From positions 62,001 through 126,000 of the forward strand of contig JAQOTA010000012.1 in assembly GCA_029532415.1 (NCBI GenBank): a stretch of DNA of 64,000 nucleotides, written 5' to 3'. This document shows positions 33,729 to 44,944 of the stretch, in pieces. Source of the DNA: Marasmius tenuissimus. Its lineage: Eukaryota; Basidiomycota; Agaricomycetes; Agaricales; Marasmiaceae. The translations under genes and the position numbers were made by a program. The first letter of the stretch is position 1, and the number at the start of each line of letters is the position of its first letter. Below the pieces are notes generated by a model, which was given only the letters and a program-made list of their open reading frames with translations, did no database searches and was not told where the DNA came from.

Positions 33729-35546
33729 ATGGCTTGCACTTCGCGTTTTGATGGCTTTCTCGACACCAACTATGTTCCTTCAACAGAGGAGGTGAAGGAT
33801 ATTCGAACCCTACTGGTTGATCCAGAAACAGAACTTAGAAACCTTGAAGAAGAGATCTCACGCCTCCAAGCCCGACGCGATGAGGTGAACGGGTTCATCC
33901 ATCGACATCGCATGCTTTTATCGCCATTTCGACGGCTTCCCAGAGACCTTTGGGGCGAAATATTTGTGCACTGCTTACCTGATGAGAGGCCACCCATTCG
34001 CAGTATTGCAGAAGCGCCCCTTCTCCTCACCTATGTATGTAGGTTGTGGCGAGATATCGCGTTGCACACTCCAAGGCTGTGGAACGCCCTTCACGTGTAC
34101 ATTTCACACTCCGTCTTCCCGACCCGCAATAACGATATCGTGTCTCGAACGAAAGGAGTAGAACGCTGGCTCAACAGGTCAGGATCCCTGCCCCTCACGA
34201 TATCGTTAGCTTCCTCGGACAATGCCTTGTCCTGGGAGGGGTATACCGGCTGGATATCACCGACCGAGGAGAATTCGTTCAACGACCTTCGCACGCGCTT
34301 TACGGAAATGATCCTTCGAGAATCCAGTCGTTTGAAATCCCTCACATTAAAGGGCGTACCTACAGGGATGCATGCTCTCTTGGAAAGACAAGAGTCTAAG
34401 GTCTTCCCCCTACTAGAAGAGATCACCCTCGACCCCAAACCGAATCTTACGATTCCGTCCCCATTCGTGGCCATTCTACAGCGATCGCCGGGTCTGCAGG
34501 CCCTTCACACTAACGTGTGCTACACTGGCGATATCTACCAGTTCAAGGCTGTATCACATCTGACGAATCTGGTCACATTGACTCTTTCTATAACGCACCA
34601 AATCGATGGACAATCATTGATTGACGCCTTGTCTTCCATGCTCCCTCTCCTTGTCGAACTTTCTATCACCTACAGGGGGCTCACATTCTACGGAGGCACA
34701 GATATCTCCCCCACGCCGAAGAAGTGGCTTCGCCTCCAGCAACTTAGCTTGATCGGCCAAATGCCTTGTTCATATTCCAAAATCCGGCATCTCTTCAGAT
34801 CCATATACGCCCCGTCGTTGATCCATCTGCGCCTTGAAACTAATACAAACTCAGAGTCCGAGCCATCCTCAGACAGAGATGGTTTACTCTTCCACGATAT
34901 GGTCACACTGTCGAGTTGCAATCTGGTCAATTTGCAGATATCGATTGACTTTGGGCCTGGGTTTTTGACCACCCTCTCTCAGCTAGGGTATCTCACCTCG
35001 TTGAGCGTTGTTGTCTGGTCACGCTCTACTTCTCCCATGAGGCATCCCTGTGCTAAGCTTATCGCCCTTCGTCGCGACACTGATGTCTCAGGAGCCGGCG
35101 AGTCGGGACTACGCCCGGCTCAAACTCAGTTGGATCTGATTATCGAGGCGTTGGCGTCGTCAGTTTCATCCGACCGGCTCCAACGGTGGACGGAGACGGC
35201 GGATGAAAAAGACAGATTGTTGTGTCCCCGTCTTGAGCACATACGGCTGTCTTCTTGCAAGATCGAAGACAAGGAGAAATTGATAGATTTCGCGCGTGCT
35301 CGCGGCGAGCTCAGTGGGACGCTGAAGCGTCTTGTGGTCAACTTCGAACGCGTGATGGCAGAGACCGTCGAGAGGGTAAGGTCTGAAGCGGAGGCGGCGA
35401 GAGGAGAGGGGCGAGTTGATACTGGCGGGGTGAGAGTGGAGTGGGAGTTCAGCCGAGTACTTTACAAGTCTGAGACTGACTTGCGGGAAGACCCTCGGGT
35501 GGGGATGGAGGAGGTTCCAGCACGACCGTTGAGGGTTTTTGTGTAA
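33729..35546 (+). CDS. F-box protein, coiled-coil family, copy 1 (605 aa)
   Basis: A single-exon frame from ATG 33729. The N-terminus RFDGFLDTNYVPSTEEVKDI is shared with the genes at 41463 and 46651. Residues about 30-60 form a charged coiled-coil segment (EEISRLQARRDEVNGFIHRH). The F-box follows at about 62-105 (LLSPFRRLPRDLWGEIFVHC, then LPDE, VCRLWRDIALHTPRLW). The rest is a leucine-rich body. This order (short conserved start, coiled coil, F-box with HRxLLSPFRRLP) is a common Agaricomycete F-box family. Role by family: SCF adaptor. The tRNA-Asp gene lies 120 bp downstream. The C-terminal 80 residues are more charged than in the other copies. Confidence 0.88.
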   Translation: MACTSRFDGFLDTNYVPSTEEVKDIRTLLVDPETELRNLEEEISRLQARRDEVNGFIHRHRMLLSPFRRLPRDLWGEIFVHCLPDERPPIRSIAEAPLLLTYVCRLWRDIALHTPRLWNALHVYISHSVFPTRNNDIVSRTKGVERWLNRSGSLPLTISLASSDNALSWEGYTGWISPTEENSFNDLRTRFTEMILRESSRLKSLTLKGVPTGMHALLERQESKVFPLLEEITLDPKPNLTIPSPFVAILQRSPGLQALHTNVCYTGDIYQFKAVSHLTNLVTLTLSITHQIDGQSLIDALSSMLPLLVELSITYRGLTFYGGTDISPTPKKWLRLQQLSLIGQMPCSYSKIRHLFRSIYAPSLIHLRLETNTNSESEPSSDRDGLLFHDMVTLSSCNLVNLQISIDFGPGFLTTLSQLGYLTSLSVVVWSRSTSPMRHPCAKLIALRRDTDVSGAGESGLRPAQTQLDLIIEALASSVSSDRLQRWTETADEKDRLLCPRLEHIRLSSCKIEDKEKLIDFARARGELSGTLKRLVVNFERVMAETVERVRSEAEAARGEGRVDTGGVRVEWEFSRVLYKSETDLREDPRVGMEEVPARPLRVFV

Positions 35547-35665
35547 CGAGTCTTCAAAGAAGATGGACACTCTTTAGTTAACATAGTTATTCATGAGTCA
35601 CGACTTCCTCAGCCTGTCAGCATTTATGCTAGCTAGATACGGTCACGAAGAGATTTATGTACAGT

Positions 35666-35758
35666 TCCCTGGTAGTATATCGGTTAGTACACGCGCCTGT
35701 CACCTCACGGTTGTTTAGAATGCCGCGCGAAAGCTGGGTTCGACTCCCAGCCAGGGAG
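35666..35758 (+). tRNA. tRNA-Asp(GTC) with 21-nt intron
   Basis: The full cloverleaf is visible: acceptor TCCCTGG pairs with CCAGGGA (35751-35757) followed by discriminator G. The D arm includes GGTTAGTAC, the anticodon stem is CGCGC/GCGCG, the loop CTGTCA carries GTC, and the T arm is CTGGG TTCGACT CCCAG. An intron of 21 nt (35703-35723) sits in the canonical position, one base 3' of the anticodon. The mature length is 72 nt before CCA. Confidence 0.93.
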
Positions 35759-35776
35759 GTCTCGCGAAGCCGGTGG

Positions 35777-35783
35777 TTTTTTT
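35777..35783 (+). terminator. RNA polymerase III terminator of the tRNA
   Basis: A run of seven T on the coding strand, 19 bp after the tRNA end. Confidence 0.7.
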
Positions 35784-37361
35784 CTTGTTCGTCATAGAAG
35801 TTGTCCGTCTAATGTTATTGAGTAGGCAACTTCTGAATATCCCCACATAGAGGCCGCAATATCCACGTGGAAACATGAAAGACGATTATCCTAATATCCA
35901 GGTGACCGGTATTGCTTAGATCATCAAAGACCTGTCTCTAGTATGTTAGCCTTCCGTAGACCACTTGAGCATGAGTCCTTTTTCAAGGCAGTATGCATTT
36001 CATCATCGATCTGAACAGACTGAAGCTCTCAGTGATGTGTATCATTATGGGTCCAAGGTCGGCAGAACGATTGACGCGTTCGGCGTGACACACGTGTGAT
36101 CAGGTACCGACGAAGTGTTGAGAAGTCGTCACAAGACGTCACAACTTTCTCTTTGACCACAACCTCCATCATGAATTCTACGATTCGTGATTTCTCGAGA
36201 ATTTGTTGCTCGGGGATGTAGCATTTTCCCTGCGTCTTGATAGCGCCAGCTTACCCATGATCTGCTTGGCGTTCTTTTCATTTCGCCATTTTTCGCCAGG
36301 TACCCGACCAGTACGTTGACTCTACTTGCCTGTTCTCTTGCTTTCCCCATAACGAATAAAGACCTTATTTTACTCGTTTTGACGACTTTAAAAGCCGCAA
36401 TCCGTCCCTTCATCGCGGATCCTCTCTCACAAGGATCATTTCATCATACTAGCGAACGTAAAGGACGGCCGAGAAATGAAATCTGCCAGCGCGCAGATGC
36501 CCCTTACTGCCCACGCTCAATATCCTGCTTACCTGAATTGGCGGTTTTCCCTCTGACGACGACTCGTTGCGCTGAAGAAGACGAATCGGACAATTACCAC
36601 ATGAAGTTCCCAGGAGATGATGAAAAGATATAGATACGAGCGCGACGAGAGCCATTGAGAAGACGCAGAATGAAACTGGTGAGAGATGTCGATGGACATG
36701 GACTCCTGTTCACAATGAAGGTATGTTGATGCCACGACCTTTGATGACCGAGAATACATGATCAATCTGTACATACATAGCGAAGTGGGACGAGCACACA
36801 AGACTGGTACTCGTTCGTCGGGATCGTCATCAAGTGGCGTGAACTTAACCCTCCTTGAGAATGATCATCCGCAAAGAGTTGGAACGGATCTTGGTCTTGG
36901 CTGAGCCACCTCTGAGGGTAAGTACATCATTGTGTTATTTTTCTGTCGACCTTTCGTCACGCATTTCAAGTAGAACCGGCAGCTACCTTTCGCCGGATTA
37001 CTCATAATGATTTCGCCCCAGTATCACACCACTATCTGCGCAACCCGACTCTTCCACGCTGTCGAATGACTCGCAAGTCGGGAAGGCCCATGAATGACCT
37101 CGTAGGTGATGATACCCGATGGTCTGGATTTACGATTAGGAGGCGAGCAACGAGCGGCTAGTAGGAACCCGTGATGTTGAGGGTACCCTTAAACTCTGGT
37201 ACGGCACCGACCTAAATCAAACACCTGGATAGGAGAACAGGCGATGACGAACTCCGGCGGCGAATCTATACCGCCAATGCTTTAAAGGCGAGAAATTCGA
37301 GACCACAGGACAGTACACTTTCTTTCCTGTGGATAACCTCTTGGGTTTCTCAGCCTGCAAC
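35784..37361. other. gene-poor stretch upstream of the decarboxylase
   Basis: No supported coding frame. It would contain the promoter of the decarboxylase gene. A TTTCTCAG acceptor-like site just before the start (about 37345-37352) leaves room for an intron in the 5' leader. Confidence 0.4.
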
Positions 37362-40300
37362 ATGCAAAGTCTACTCTCCGACCCTCGTTCTCAGAGATGG
37401 GAAGCAAAGACGGCTCAACAAAAGTTCAACACGATGGGGACCTGGTTTATCGGTCCCAAAGGCGAGAATGGCGACCTGTTGAAGACGTCGTTCGACCTCA
37501 TCCTCAAGGAATCATGTAAAGCCCGCCGGGACTACTTCCCTTCCGATCCGGTGCGTCAGCGTGCTTCTAGTGCCAATGGACAACCTAACACGTTCCTCCC
37601 CAGAACTTCATCACCGAGGAAATGCAGGAATCTGCAGAGTACAACGAAGGCGTCAAGGACATGATTGACGTCCTACAAGACATCAACAAAGGACTTGCCG
37701 ATCATTCCACCCCGTTTTATTCTCCTCGATATGCTGCCCATATGTCGTTTGATGTTTCGCTTCCGGCGATCGTTGGCTGCCTAGCGGCATTGCAGTACAA
37801 TCAGAACAATGTCACCCCCGAGTCCAGTCCCTTCACGTCGATTATTGAGCTTAAAGTCGGCCTGGAGCTTTGCGCAATGCTGGGCTACAACGTCGACAAA
37901 CCCATATCTGCGGGTACGAAGATTGTACCAGAAGCTTGGGGACATATCACCTCCGGTGGCTCGGTTGCGAACCTTGAGTCTATGTGGTAAGTCACTCGCA
38001 ACCGATTCTTTGACGACTAGACCTGACTAGTCTCTCTCTCTCAGGGTCGCCCGAAACCTGAAGTACTACCCGCTTTCCCTCAAGAAAGCGATGTACGCCG
38101 GCTGTCCTCTGGCTTTCGCTGCCAGTACCTTCGCCGTCACTCTCTGCACCGGGGTGTCCAAGAACTTCTTCTCGTGTAGCACCTGGGAGCTTCTCAACCT
38201 GACCCCCACCGAGGTTTTGGACCTTCCTATTCGCCTCTCTTCCCAGTTTGGGATATCCCAACCGACGCTCGATCGCATCCTCGACCCGTACAACATCCAG
38301 ACTATCGGCAAACACCAACTCGATGTGGACTTTGGCATCGATGCGGATCATGCGCCGCGCTACCTGCTAAGCAAAGCCAATCACTACTCGTGGCTCAAGT
38401 CTGCTGCACTTACGGGTATTGGAAAGGCGAACGTTGTCGAAGTTCCGATTACGGAGGATGCTCGGATGGACGAGCAAAGCTTGGAGGAGGAACTGGAGAG
38501 ACACCTGAACGAGAACCGGGCTGTTTACGCCGTCGTCGCTATTATCGGAACGACGGAACACGGTTCGGTCGACCCTCTTAACAAGATCATTGAGATCAGA
38601 GGGAGGATGCAGCAGCGAGGATTGTCGTTCATGGTGCACTGTGATGCAGCATGGGGTGGCTATTTTGCGTCTATGAAGGTGGCTAAGCCTCGAGAGACGT
38701 CGGAGCCATCCCCTGCGCCCAGTCCTCAGTGGGCTCCACCTTCACCCCCGTCGACAGCTTCAACGCCGCCAACACTATACAGGCCCTTCAGTTCGTCCGC
38801 TTCTTTACCCTCTGATGGTTCCTCTGAGCCTTCTGATGCCTCCGAGCCCTCTACGGCTGCCACATCGCCTTCTTCTACTCCTGCCCCCTCAGCTCCTTAT
38901 GCGTTCCCCATTCCCCTTAGCAGCTATACCAACGCCCAGATGCTGGCGCTACGTTTTGCCGACTCAATTACCATTGATCCCCACAAGAGTGGATTCAACC
39001 CACACTCGGCTGGCGCTATCTGCTACCGGGATAAGAGGTTCCGGTACCTCACTACTTGGACGAGCCCCTATTTGAGCGCCAACACCGGCGATGAGAGTAG
39101 TGTCGGGATCTATGGTGTTGAGGGAAGGTAAGATGATCTCCGGCGCTTTGTACGTTCCATTGCTGATGTCTCCCTTCCCGTTGATGCAGTAAATCCGGAG
39201 CTACTCCAGTCGGAGTATGGATGGCTCTCAAGGTGATGAAGCAGTCTGGCTATGCCAACCTTCTCGGCGTTACTATGTTGACTGCGAAGAAGGTATGCCG
39301 TTCCTCGTTATGACATCGTCTTCGATACTAACCCTAGACCGTTCTTTCTCCCTCCAGATGTACGCAAACTGGGCAACGATCACGCTCGGTTCCAAATCTC
39401 TCGTTGTCACGCCCTTTGTCCAACTTCCGTCCGAAAAGGCCGGATTATCTCCCAAGGCGGTTTACGAAGAACGTCTTCGCATCCGAGACAAGGTTCTTTT
39501 GCAACCGAACGCCCTACTCGAGCAAGACGACGAGACTTTGGCGTTCATACAACATCTAGGATCTGACTTGACGAACAACCCTTTTGCCTGCAACTTCCAC
39601 CTTCGAGACGGTACTCTCAACACCGACGTCGTCGAAGCCAGTTTCCTGAACCGGAGACTGTTCAAGCGTTTTTCGGTAGGACGGATTCGGGATGGGGAAG
39701 CTCAGGCCGGGCTCAACGAAAAGCCGCTTATACTGATGCCGATGAAGTTCATGCCACGAAAGTATGGACCAGAGGTCTTGGGGAGGTTCAAGGAACGGAT
39801 GGGGCTTATTGAGAACGTTGATGGAGACGAAGAGGCGGAATTACATGGGTTGTCGAACGTGTCCATGTCGCCTTGGCCTACTGCGAACGGGTTTCTCAAG
39901 ACAATGGCGGAGGCGTTCCGGACTGTGGCTGAGGAGGAGATCGAGGTGGGTAGTTTTGGATATACTCGTTTAGTTTTCGCTCTGGCTAACTTTGTTTTGT
40001 TTAGACGGCCCTTGTGCGAGTTGAGGACAGGCCGGCCATGCACAGCTTCGCTATCCATGGGGAAGACGAATTGTTTTTGGTGTATATCGGTTCTTTCAAC
40101 GTCGAGAGGTACCGGCGCCAGGTCATCATGAAGGCCAAATTCGACGACAAGGCAATGCTTTTCAAGCTGCAGGAGGAGCGTAAGAAGAAACCCAGTGCAG
40201 TTTTCTCGCTCCACGTCGGGCTTGTGACGCTCATGCAGTTACTGGATAAGAAGGAGTGGGCTGGGGACATCTACGAGGGTCTACCATCCACCTATGGGTT

Positions 40301-41067
40301 CGTGTCCAAGCATTCAATGTACCTCTCCGTCGTCACTGACTGGTACCCCCAGAAGAATACCTTCCCTGGCCAACGTCTCGTTGAAGGTGGAGACCGTCGT
40401 GAATAACTCGCTGCATCGCTCCAACCTCAGCAAAACATACCCTACCAACATGCCTTTTCACATTTTTGGTAACTCGACTGAGCTGCATATTGAACATGCG
40501 CTTGTTTGCTCCCCCAACGTCCAGCTTACGGCGAGCGGGGTTAAGCTCCGCCTCGATCCTCCCCTTCTGCAGTCTGACATAGTTGGGAAGGTGCTCGTCA
40601 TTGATGAGCTCCGAGAGGACCTAATGCAGCCCTTTATTATGGGTGCCCAACCGACTTTCGTGCCGAACAAGACCTTCAACATCTCCATCCACGATAACCT
40701 CCTCGCTGCGACCGCCGATGACTCCGCTCCGCTTGCTACGGGGATCATGACCCTTCCCCCTCATCCAGGCCAGCTTTTCGTCGACTTTGACGTAATCAAC
40801 GCGGATGCTGCATCGGAAATTTATATCTCATCACCTTCACCCGCGATTACACCTGATCTCGAGAACGTAGTGACTCAGGTCGTCTTGATGTTCCAAGAGC
40901 AGAAGATACTCTGGGATGATAATGTCGTGAACACGATATATAGGCTCTGCCCGAAGGCGAAACGATACGGAGTGACGCTGGGTTCGAGGGCTGAAGGGCA
41001 TTACGGGGGCGATGTGAGGGTCATAAGTCGATTTGTGGGGACCCATCATGCGAATGTCACGACCTGA
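37362..41067 (+). CDS. group II PLP decarboxylase with C-terminal appendage (noncanonical aromatic amino acid decarboxylase-like)
   Basis: Predicted 1117-aa enzyme from seven exons: 37362-37550, 37604-37986, 38045-39127, 39190-39292, 39358-39945, 40005-40297 and 40353-41067. All junctions are GT-AG and in frame. The first ATG of exon 1 is used; a second Met at MGTWFIGP is possible. PLP-fold landmarks are ITSGGSVANLESMW, VHCDAAWGG (Asp about 391) and the Schiff-base lysine in SITIDPHKSGF (Lys about 505), then YGVEGSKSGA. Between the last two groups there is a serine/proline/alanine-rich insert of roughly 75 residues (about 405-480), which is unusual near the active site. The region from about 912 (MPFHIFGNSTELHIEHAL onward) is an extra domain found in mushroom noncanonical aromatic amino acid decarboxylases. 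One of these, from Psilocybe cubensis, is reported to be calcium-activated through such an appendage. Likely reaction: decarboxylation of an L-amino acid, probably aromatic, to its amine; substrate not fixed by sequence. F-box genes flank it. Confidence 0.87.
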
Positions 41068-41462
41068 ATGACGCTGGGGCGTAATAAAGTTTCCCATCGG
41101 GGCTGAACACTATTATGTATCTTGTTGTATCCTCTGTACGTGTTTTATTAGTTTTTCAGCTTGTAGTATAGTGTATAACTCAAAGACTTTGTCTCGAGTC
41201 GTGTACTCAAAGTGTTACTTGCACTCATGAGCTTGGATGACCGTCATGATTACCAAACCTCGCCAAATAGCTCTTTTTGGCGTGTACGTCGTTCACGTGT
41301 GCTTATTGGTCTTGAGCCAGTACCTCCATCTCGATTCTCAACGCCAGATTATCAGTTGAATTTGGAGCCCTTATCCCTTGCTTTCGGGTAGGATTCTTCC
41401 TCCAATTCGTTTATCTTTCTCACTCATCCTCGTTGCAAGAAGGCAATTATTCTGAAATCACA
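41068..41462. other. short intergenic region
   Basis: Holds the 3' end of the decarboxylase and the promoter of the next F-box gene. No other element recognised. Confidence 0.4.
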
Positions 41463-43184
41463 ATGACTTCGAGTCACATCAGCTCCCCGGTCTCGACAAC
41501 CACACGGTTCGCTGGCGTCCTCGACACCAACTACGTACCGTCGAAGGAGGAACTTCACGAGCTTAGCTCGATAGTACGCGACCCGGAGGAAGAGATCAAG
41601 AAGATAGACGAGGAGATAAACCGTCTACAGGCACGACGTCACGAACTACAGGAATTTGTGGGTCGACATCGTAGTCTGTTATCGCCCTTTCGGAGGCTAC
41701 CTGGCGAGCTATGGGGGGAGGTATTTGTTTGGTGTCTGCCTGAAAAGCATATGCCCGTGCGCAGTATCGCAGAAGCACCCCTTCTCCTGACCATGGTTTG
41801 TCGCCCATGGCGTGATATTGCTTTGAGAACTCCACGGCTATGGAATTCCCTCCATCTTTTTTTCCCGAACTCACATACCACGATCGAGGGCGAAGGAATT
41901 GGATCGTTGCTCGCGTCCAGAAAGCAAGGACTCAAGCTATGGTTGGAGAGATCTGGAACGCTGCCTCTCAATCTCTCGATGGCGATGGATATCGATCCTC
42001 CCTTGGATCAGGTCGGTCCCGCAGTCGAAGATTATGCGGACTGCATCGGAACCATCACGGACTATTGTACGCGGTGGAAGTCGCTCTCCCTCTGCCACAT
42101 AATTCCAAGCGTTATGAAGCAATTTCACAGGCTATCTTCCAAGAACCTCCCCTTGTTGGAAGCGTTTCGTGACGTTGGAGCACCGTTTAACTGGCCGCCT
42201 TCCTTTGACCAGTCCCAGACGACGTTCCTTCAAATAGTCGGAAACGCTCCCTCGCTGTGCAAGCTCCAGATCACCATCCGGGCAGTGACCGACTTCGACC
42301 CCCCAATACAATGGAGACAATTACGTGTACTCCACATACAAGTACACTTTACCCTCTCAGATTGCGTGTCCTTGGCACAGCAAGTTGTGGAATCATGTCC
42401 AGTTCTCCTGGAATGTATCATCTCATTTTTCCTCACAATTCACAATCAACATCAACCGTCGAGTGCGTTAGCTCAACGTAAGGAGTGGAAACACTTGCGT
42501 AAGCTAGGTATCTCGTTCAGTGGCGGTGTTGACCAGACGTTTTATTCCACCGTTTTCAATATCTTTGAGTCTATTACCACTCCTGTCCTGACCCACCTCT
42601 CCCTTTCGTCTCGGACTTACAGTGCCAATGACTTCGAAAACGTCTATCCAAGGGATAATGATCTTCCTTTCCATAATCTCATTATGAGGTCTCAATGCCC
42701 ACTCAAGAGCCTAGATCTATACATTCCCTTTGGAGCTGGTCTAGAACAGACTCTCAACGGGTTGGCATCGCTAACTACATTGTCACTTAGTTCGCCCGCC
42801 TGGGATCCATTTTCAGGCACAAACGAACACATCCCTTCTCATCTGGACCCCGTTCTGCAAACATTGATGTCATCCGAAGGGTCAGCCCCGTACCCTGACA
42901 TCGAGAGACTCATATTCCGACGTTATCCTCCCCAGCAAGCTTTCGCATTGGTCGATCTCATCGAGTCCCGCGCCAGGTCCACCAGACTCAGATCCTTCAC
43001 GGTTGATTTTGGAGACGTTTTTTCAAACAAAACATCCAATCTGGTGAAGTCCGCTCTGGAATCGGTAGAATCCAAGCAACTCGATGTAAGAATCGAGTGG
43101 AACCACAGGAAGCCCATCCCCATTGGTTTGGATGGTCCCCATATCCACGTTCCCCAAGAAGATATCGATCGTTTTGTCCTGTGA
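41463..43184 (+). CDS. F-box protein, coiled-coil family, copy 2 (573 aa)
   Basis: A single exon. The ATG at 41463 (MTSSHISSPVSTTTRFAGVL) is chosen because the frame extends upstream only through a TTG, and copy 3 has a similar MTLVS start. Family order: LDTNYVPSKEELHEL, coiled coil with EEEIKKIDEEINRLQARRHE, F-box LLSPFRRLPGELWGEVFVWC, then VCRPWRDIALRTPRLW and a leucine-rich body. Near the C-terminus YPDIERLIFRRYPPQQAFAL and LDVRIEW are family landmarks also seen in the remnant at 52.3-52.6 kb. Likely an SCF substrate adaptor. Confidence 0.87.
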   Translation: MTSSHISSPVSTTTRFAGVLDTNYVPSKEELHELSSIVRDPEEEIKKIDEEINRLQARRHELQEFVGRHRSLLSPFRRLPGELWGEVFVWCLPEKHMPVRSIAEAPLLLTMVCRPWRDIALRTPRLWNSLHLFFPNSHTTIEGEGIGSLLASRKQGLKLWLERSGTLPLNLSMAMDIDPPLDQVGPAVEDYADCIGTITDYCTRWKSLSLCHIIPSVMKQFHRLSSKNLPLLEAFRDVGAPFNWPPSFDQSQTTFLQIVGNAPSLCKLQITIRAVTDFDPPIQWRQLRVLHIQVHFTLSDCVSLAQQVVESCPVLLECIISFFLTIHNQHQPSSALAQRKEWKHLRKLGISFSGGVDQTFYSTVFNIFESITTPVLTHLSLSSRTYSANDFENVYPRDNDLPFHNLIMRSQCPLKSLDLYIPFGAGLEQTLNGLASLTTLSLSSPAWDPFSGTNEHIPSHLDPVLQTLMSSEGSAPYPDIERLIFRRYPPQQAFALVDLIESRARSTRLRSFTVDFGDVFSNKTSNLVKSALESVESKQLDVRIEWNHRKPIPIGLDGPHIHVPQEDIDRFVL

Positions 43185-44263
43185 TCTTAAATACCAAACC
43201 CATCTCAGCATGGAGCTTCTGGTACGTCTCATCTTCGATGGATGCCACCATCGATTGAAGCCGATATGGCTCTTTTCAGACCTAGTTCTTGTCAATGGAA
43301 CTTTACACTAACGAAGCCGAGGTTTCGAACGGTTTTCGTGGCGATGTAGTATTTGTAACTCCTGACCGTATTGTATGAATACGCTTGATCAGTTATGCTC
43401 TTCGAACTGGCCTGTGTTGCTATGAGATAGGAATAGGGTTAGTCTATGTTATTCAACAAACTAACCTTCAGGACAGTTGAATGGTGGCGCGCGCTTGGAG
43501 TTATGTGAATAGCGCGCAAGATATGGGCGAAGGCCCGAAGGGCCTTGGGCCCCCGCGAGACTTCGACGCAATGGGGGGAACTTGGTCGACTGAGATGGGC
43601 GGGAGGGAACACTCTCGTCCTGGAATTGATCAGTCGGCCCCTTAATGCGTCGGAGGCTTCCCGCAAGGGCAGAAAATGAAAGGATGAACGGGTAAACTTC
43701 GGGGTTCGGGCCCAAGAAGGGATGACGTGGCTGAGGTTGCATTCTTCTGATATGCAACTCGTTCGACGTCACCGTGTTTTACCCGTCTGAGGGTGAGGTG
43801 GGTGGGTGAAAAGAGAAACGAGCGGGCCAGCGCGAGTTTACCAGCTTGAGGAAACGACCATGGTGGTGGTGCAGGAAAAGATTTCGGCACCGCACCACGT
43901 GTCCGTTCGAAGACCTCAAGCTGCCGCACCCTCGTGCCTCGCGTGTAGCAGCTCAACAAACTTACTGTGTTATGGCCTCGTTCATGCTATTCACCAGGGA
44001 CGTTGCTCGTTGGTTGGTGCCAGTGAGGGCGCTAGGAATCACAGGCCAGGGTAAACGCCATCACCTTCAGCTGTAACGCACAGCCGCCACCTGATGAGCA
44101 GCACTTCTGGTCCGTCTGCGTATTCTCGCCAGTCGTGAAATTCTTGCCTCCGTAGGTCTTCATCTATAGCTTCAACACGTCAGGGAAAAGGGAAGTCGAA
44201 GCTCGCTTTAATGGTATGAATATCTTTTTCGATCTATTTCCTCTCGCCAACGCTGACCCTCAT
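43185..44263. other. intergenic stretch
   Basis: No supported gene. The open frames here (for example 43642-43959, -) carry no recognisable motif. Confidence 0.4.
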
Positions 44264-44625
44264 TGCAGAAGACAATTGATTTGGAACGACCATGCCTTCG
44301 AGTAATATCAGCTCCGGGCCGTTCCCAACGGTTCGCGAAAGTTTAACTACGTCCCGTCAAGGAAAACTCCGCACGATTCGCTTGTTGATCGAGAAGATAG
44401 ACAACTCGGAGATAAACCGTTCACAGGTACGATGCGATGAATTAAAGTTGATGAATTAATACCGCAGGCTACTGTCAATGTTACTGAGGCTATGCCTATG
44501 AGGGTAAGCGCTTGCTCGGTGTCTGTCTGACGATCCCCTGCCCCGTGCTCAGTATTACAAAAGCATTACTTTTCGTTTGTGGGCGCTCGCTCTTCAAACG
44601 ACTCGGTAGGACCACTCATAAGTAT
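44264..44625 (+). pseudogene. decayed 5' part of a coiled-coil F-box gene
   Basis: This aligns with 41435-41800. It includes AGTAATATCAGCTCC (AGTCACATCAGCTCC in the gene), AACTACGTCCCGTC, GAGAAGATAGACAA, GAGATAAACCG, and further on GTGTCTGTCTGA with CCCCGTGCTCAGTATTACA (GTGTCTGCCTGA, CCCGTGCGCAGTATCGCA). Many indels and stops interrupt the frame, and the body of the gene is missing or beyond recognition. Confidence 0.7.
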
Positions 44626-44944
44626 CGAACGTTGAAGGCTCCATGTACGCGGGAACAAGGAGATTCACTCGCCCGTCTATCAAGGGAAGGCTAATTTCCT
44701 CTTTTCGCTACATGGCCCTGCTTGTTCGACCGTCCGGCGTCGTTGTATATTGAGCTCCTTATGTGCACAGGACTCAGGAGCCTTCCGAGCCAAGAAGGCC
44801 GCCCAAGTAAGAGAATGTCCACAGCTACCTCTGGATTCAGACTCGCACACGGAGCTGAGGTAAATGAAGAAGATTGTGTTACATATATGTACATCTCCAA
44901 TCCTAGAGGAAGTCGAAGGGGCGCATAGGGCTATCGAGCAATAT

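Noticed and set aside
37329..37361. Start of the decarboxylase at GTG
   Set aside because: Not a standard eukaryotic start; the first ATG is 37362.
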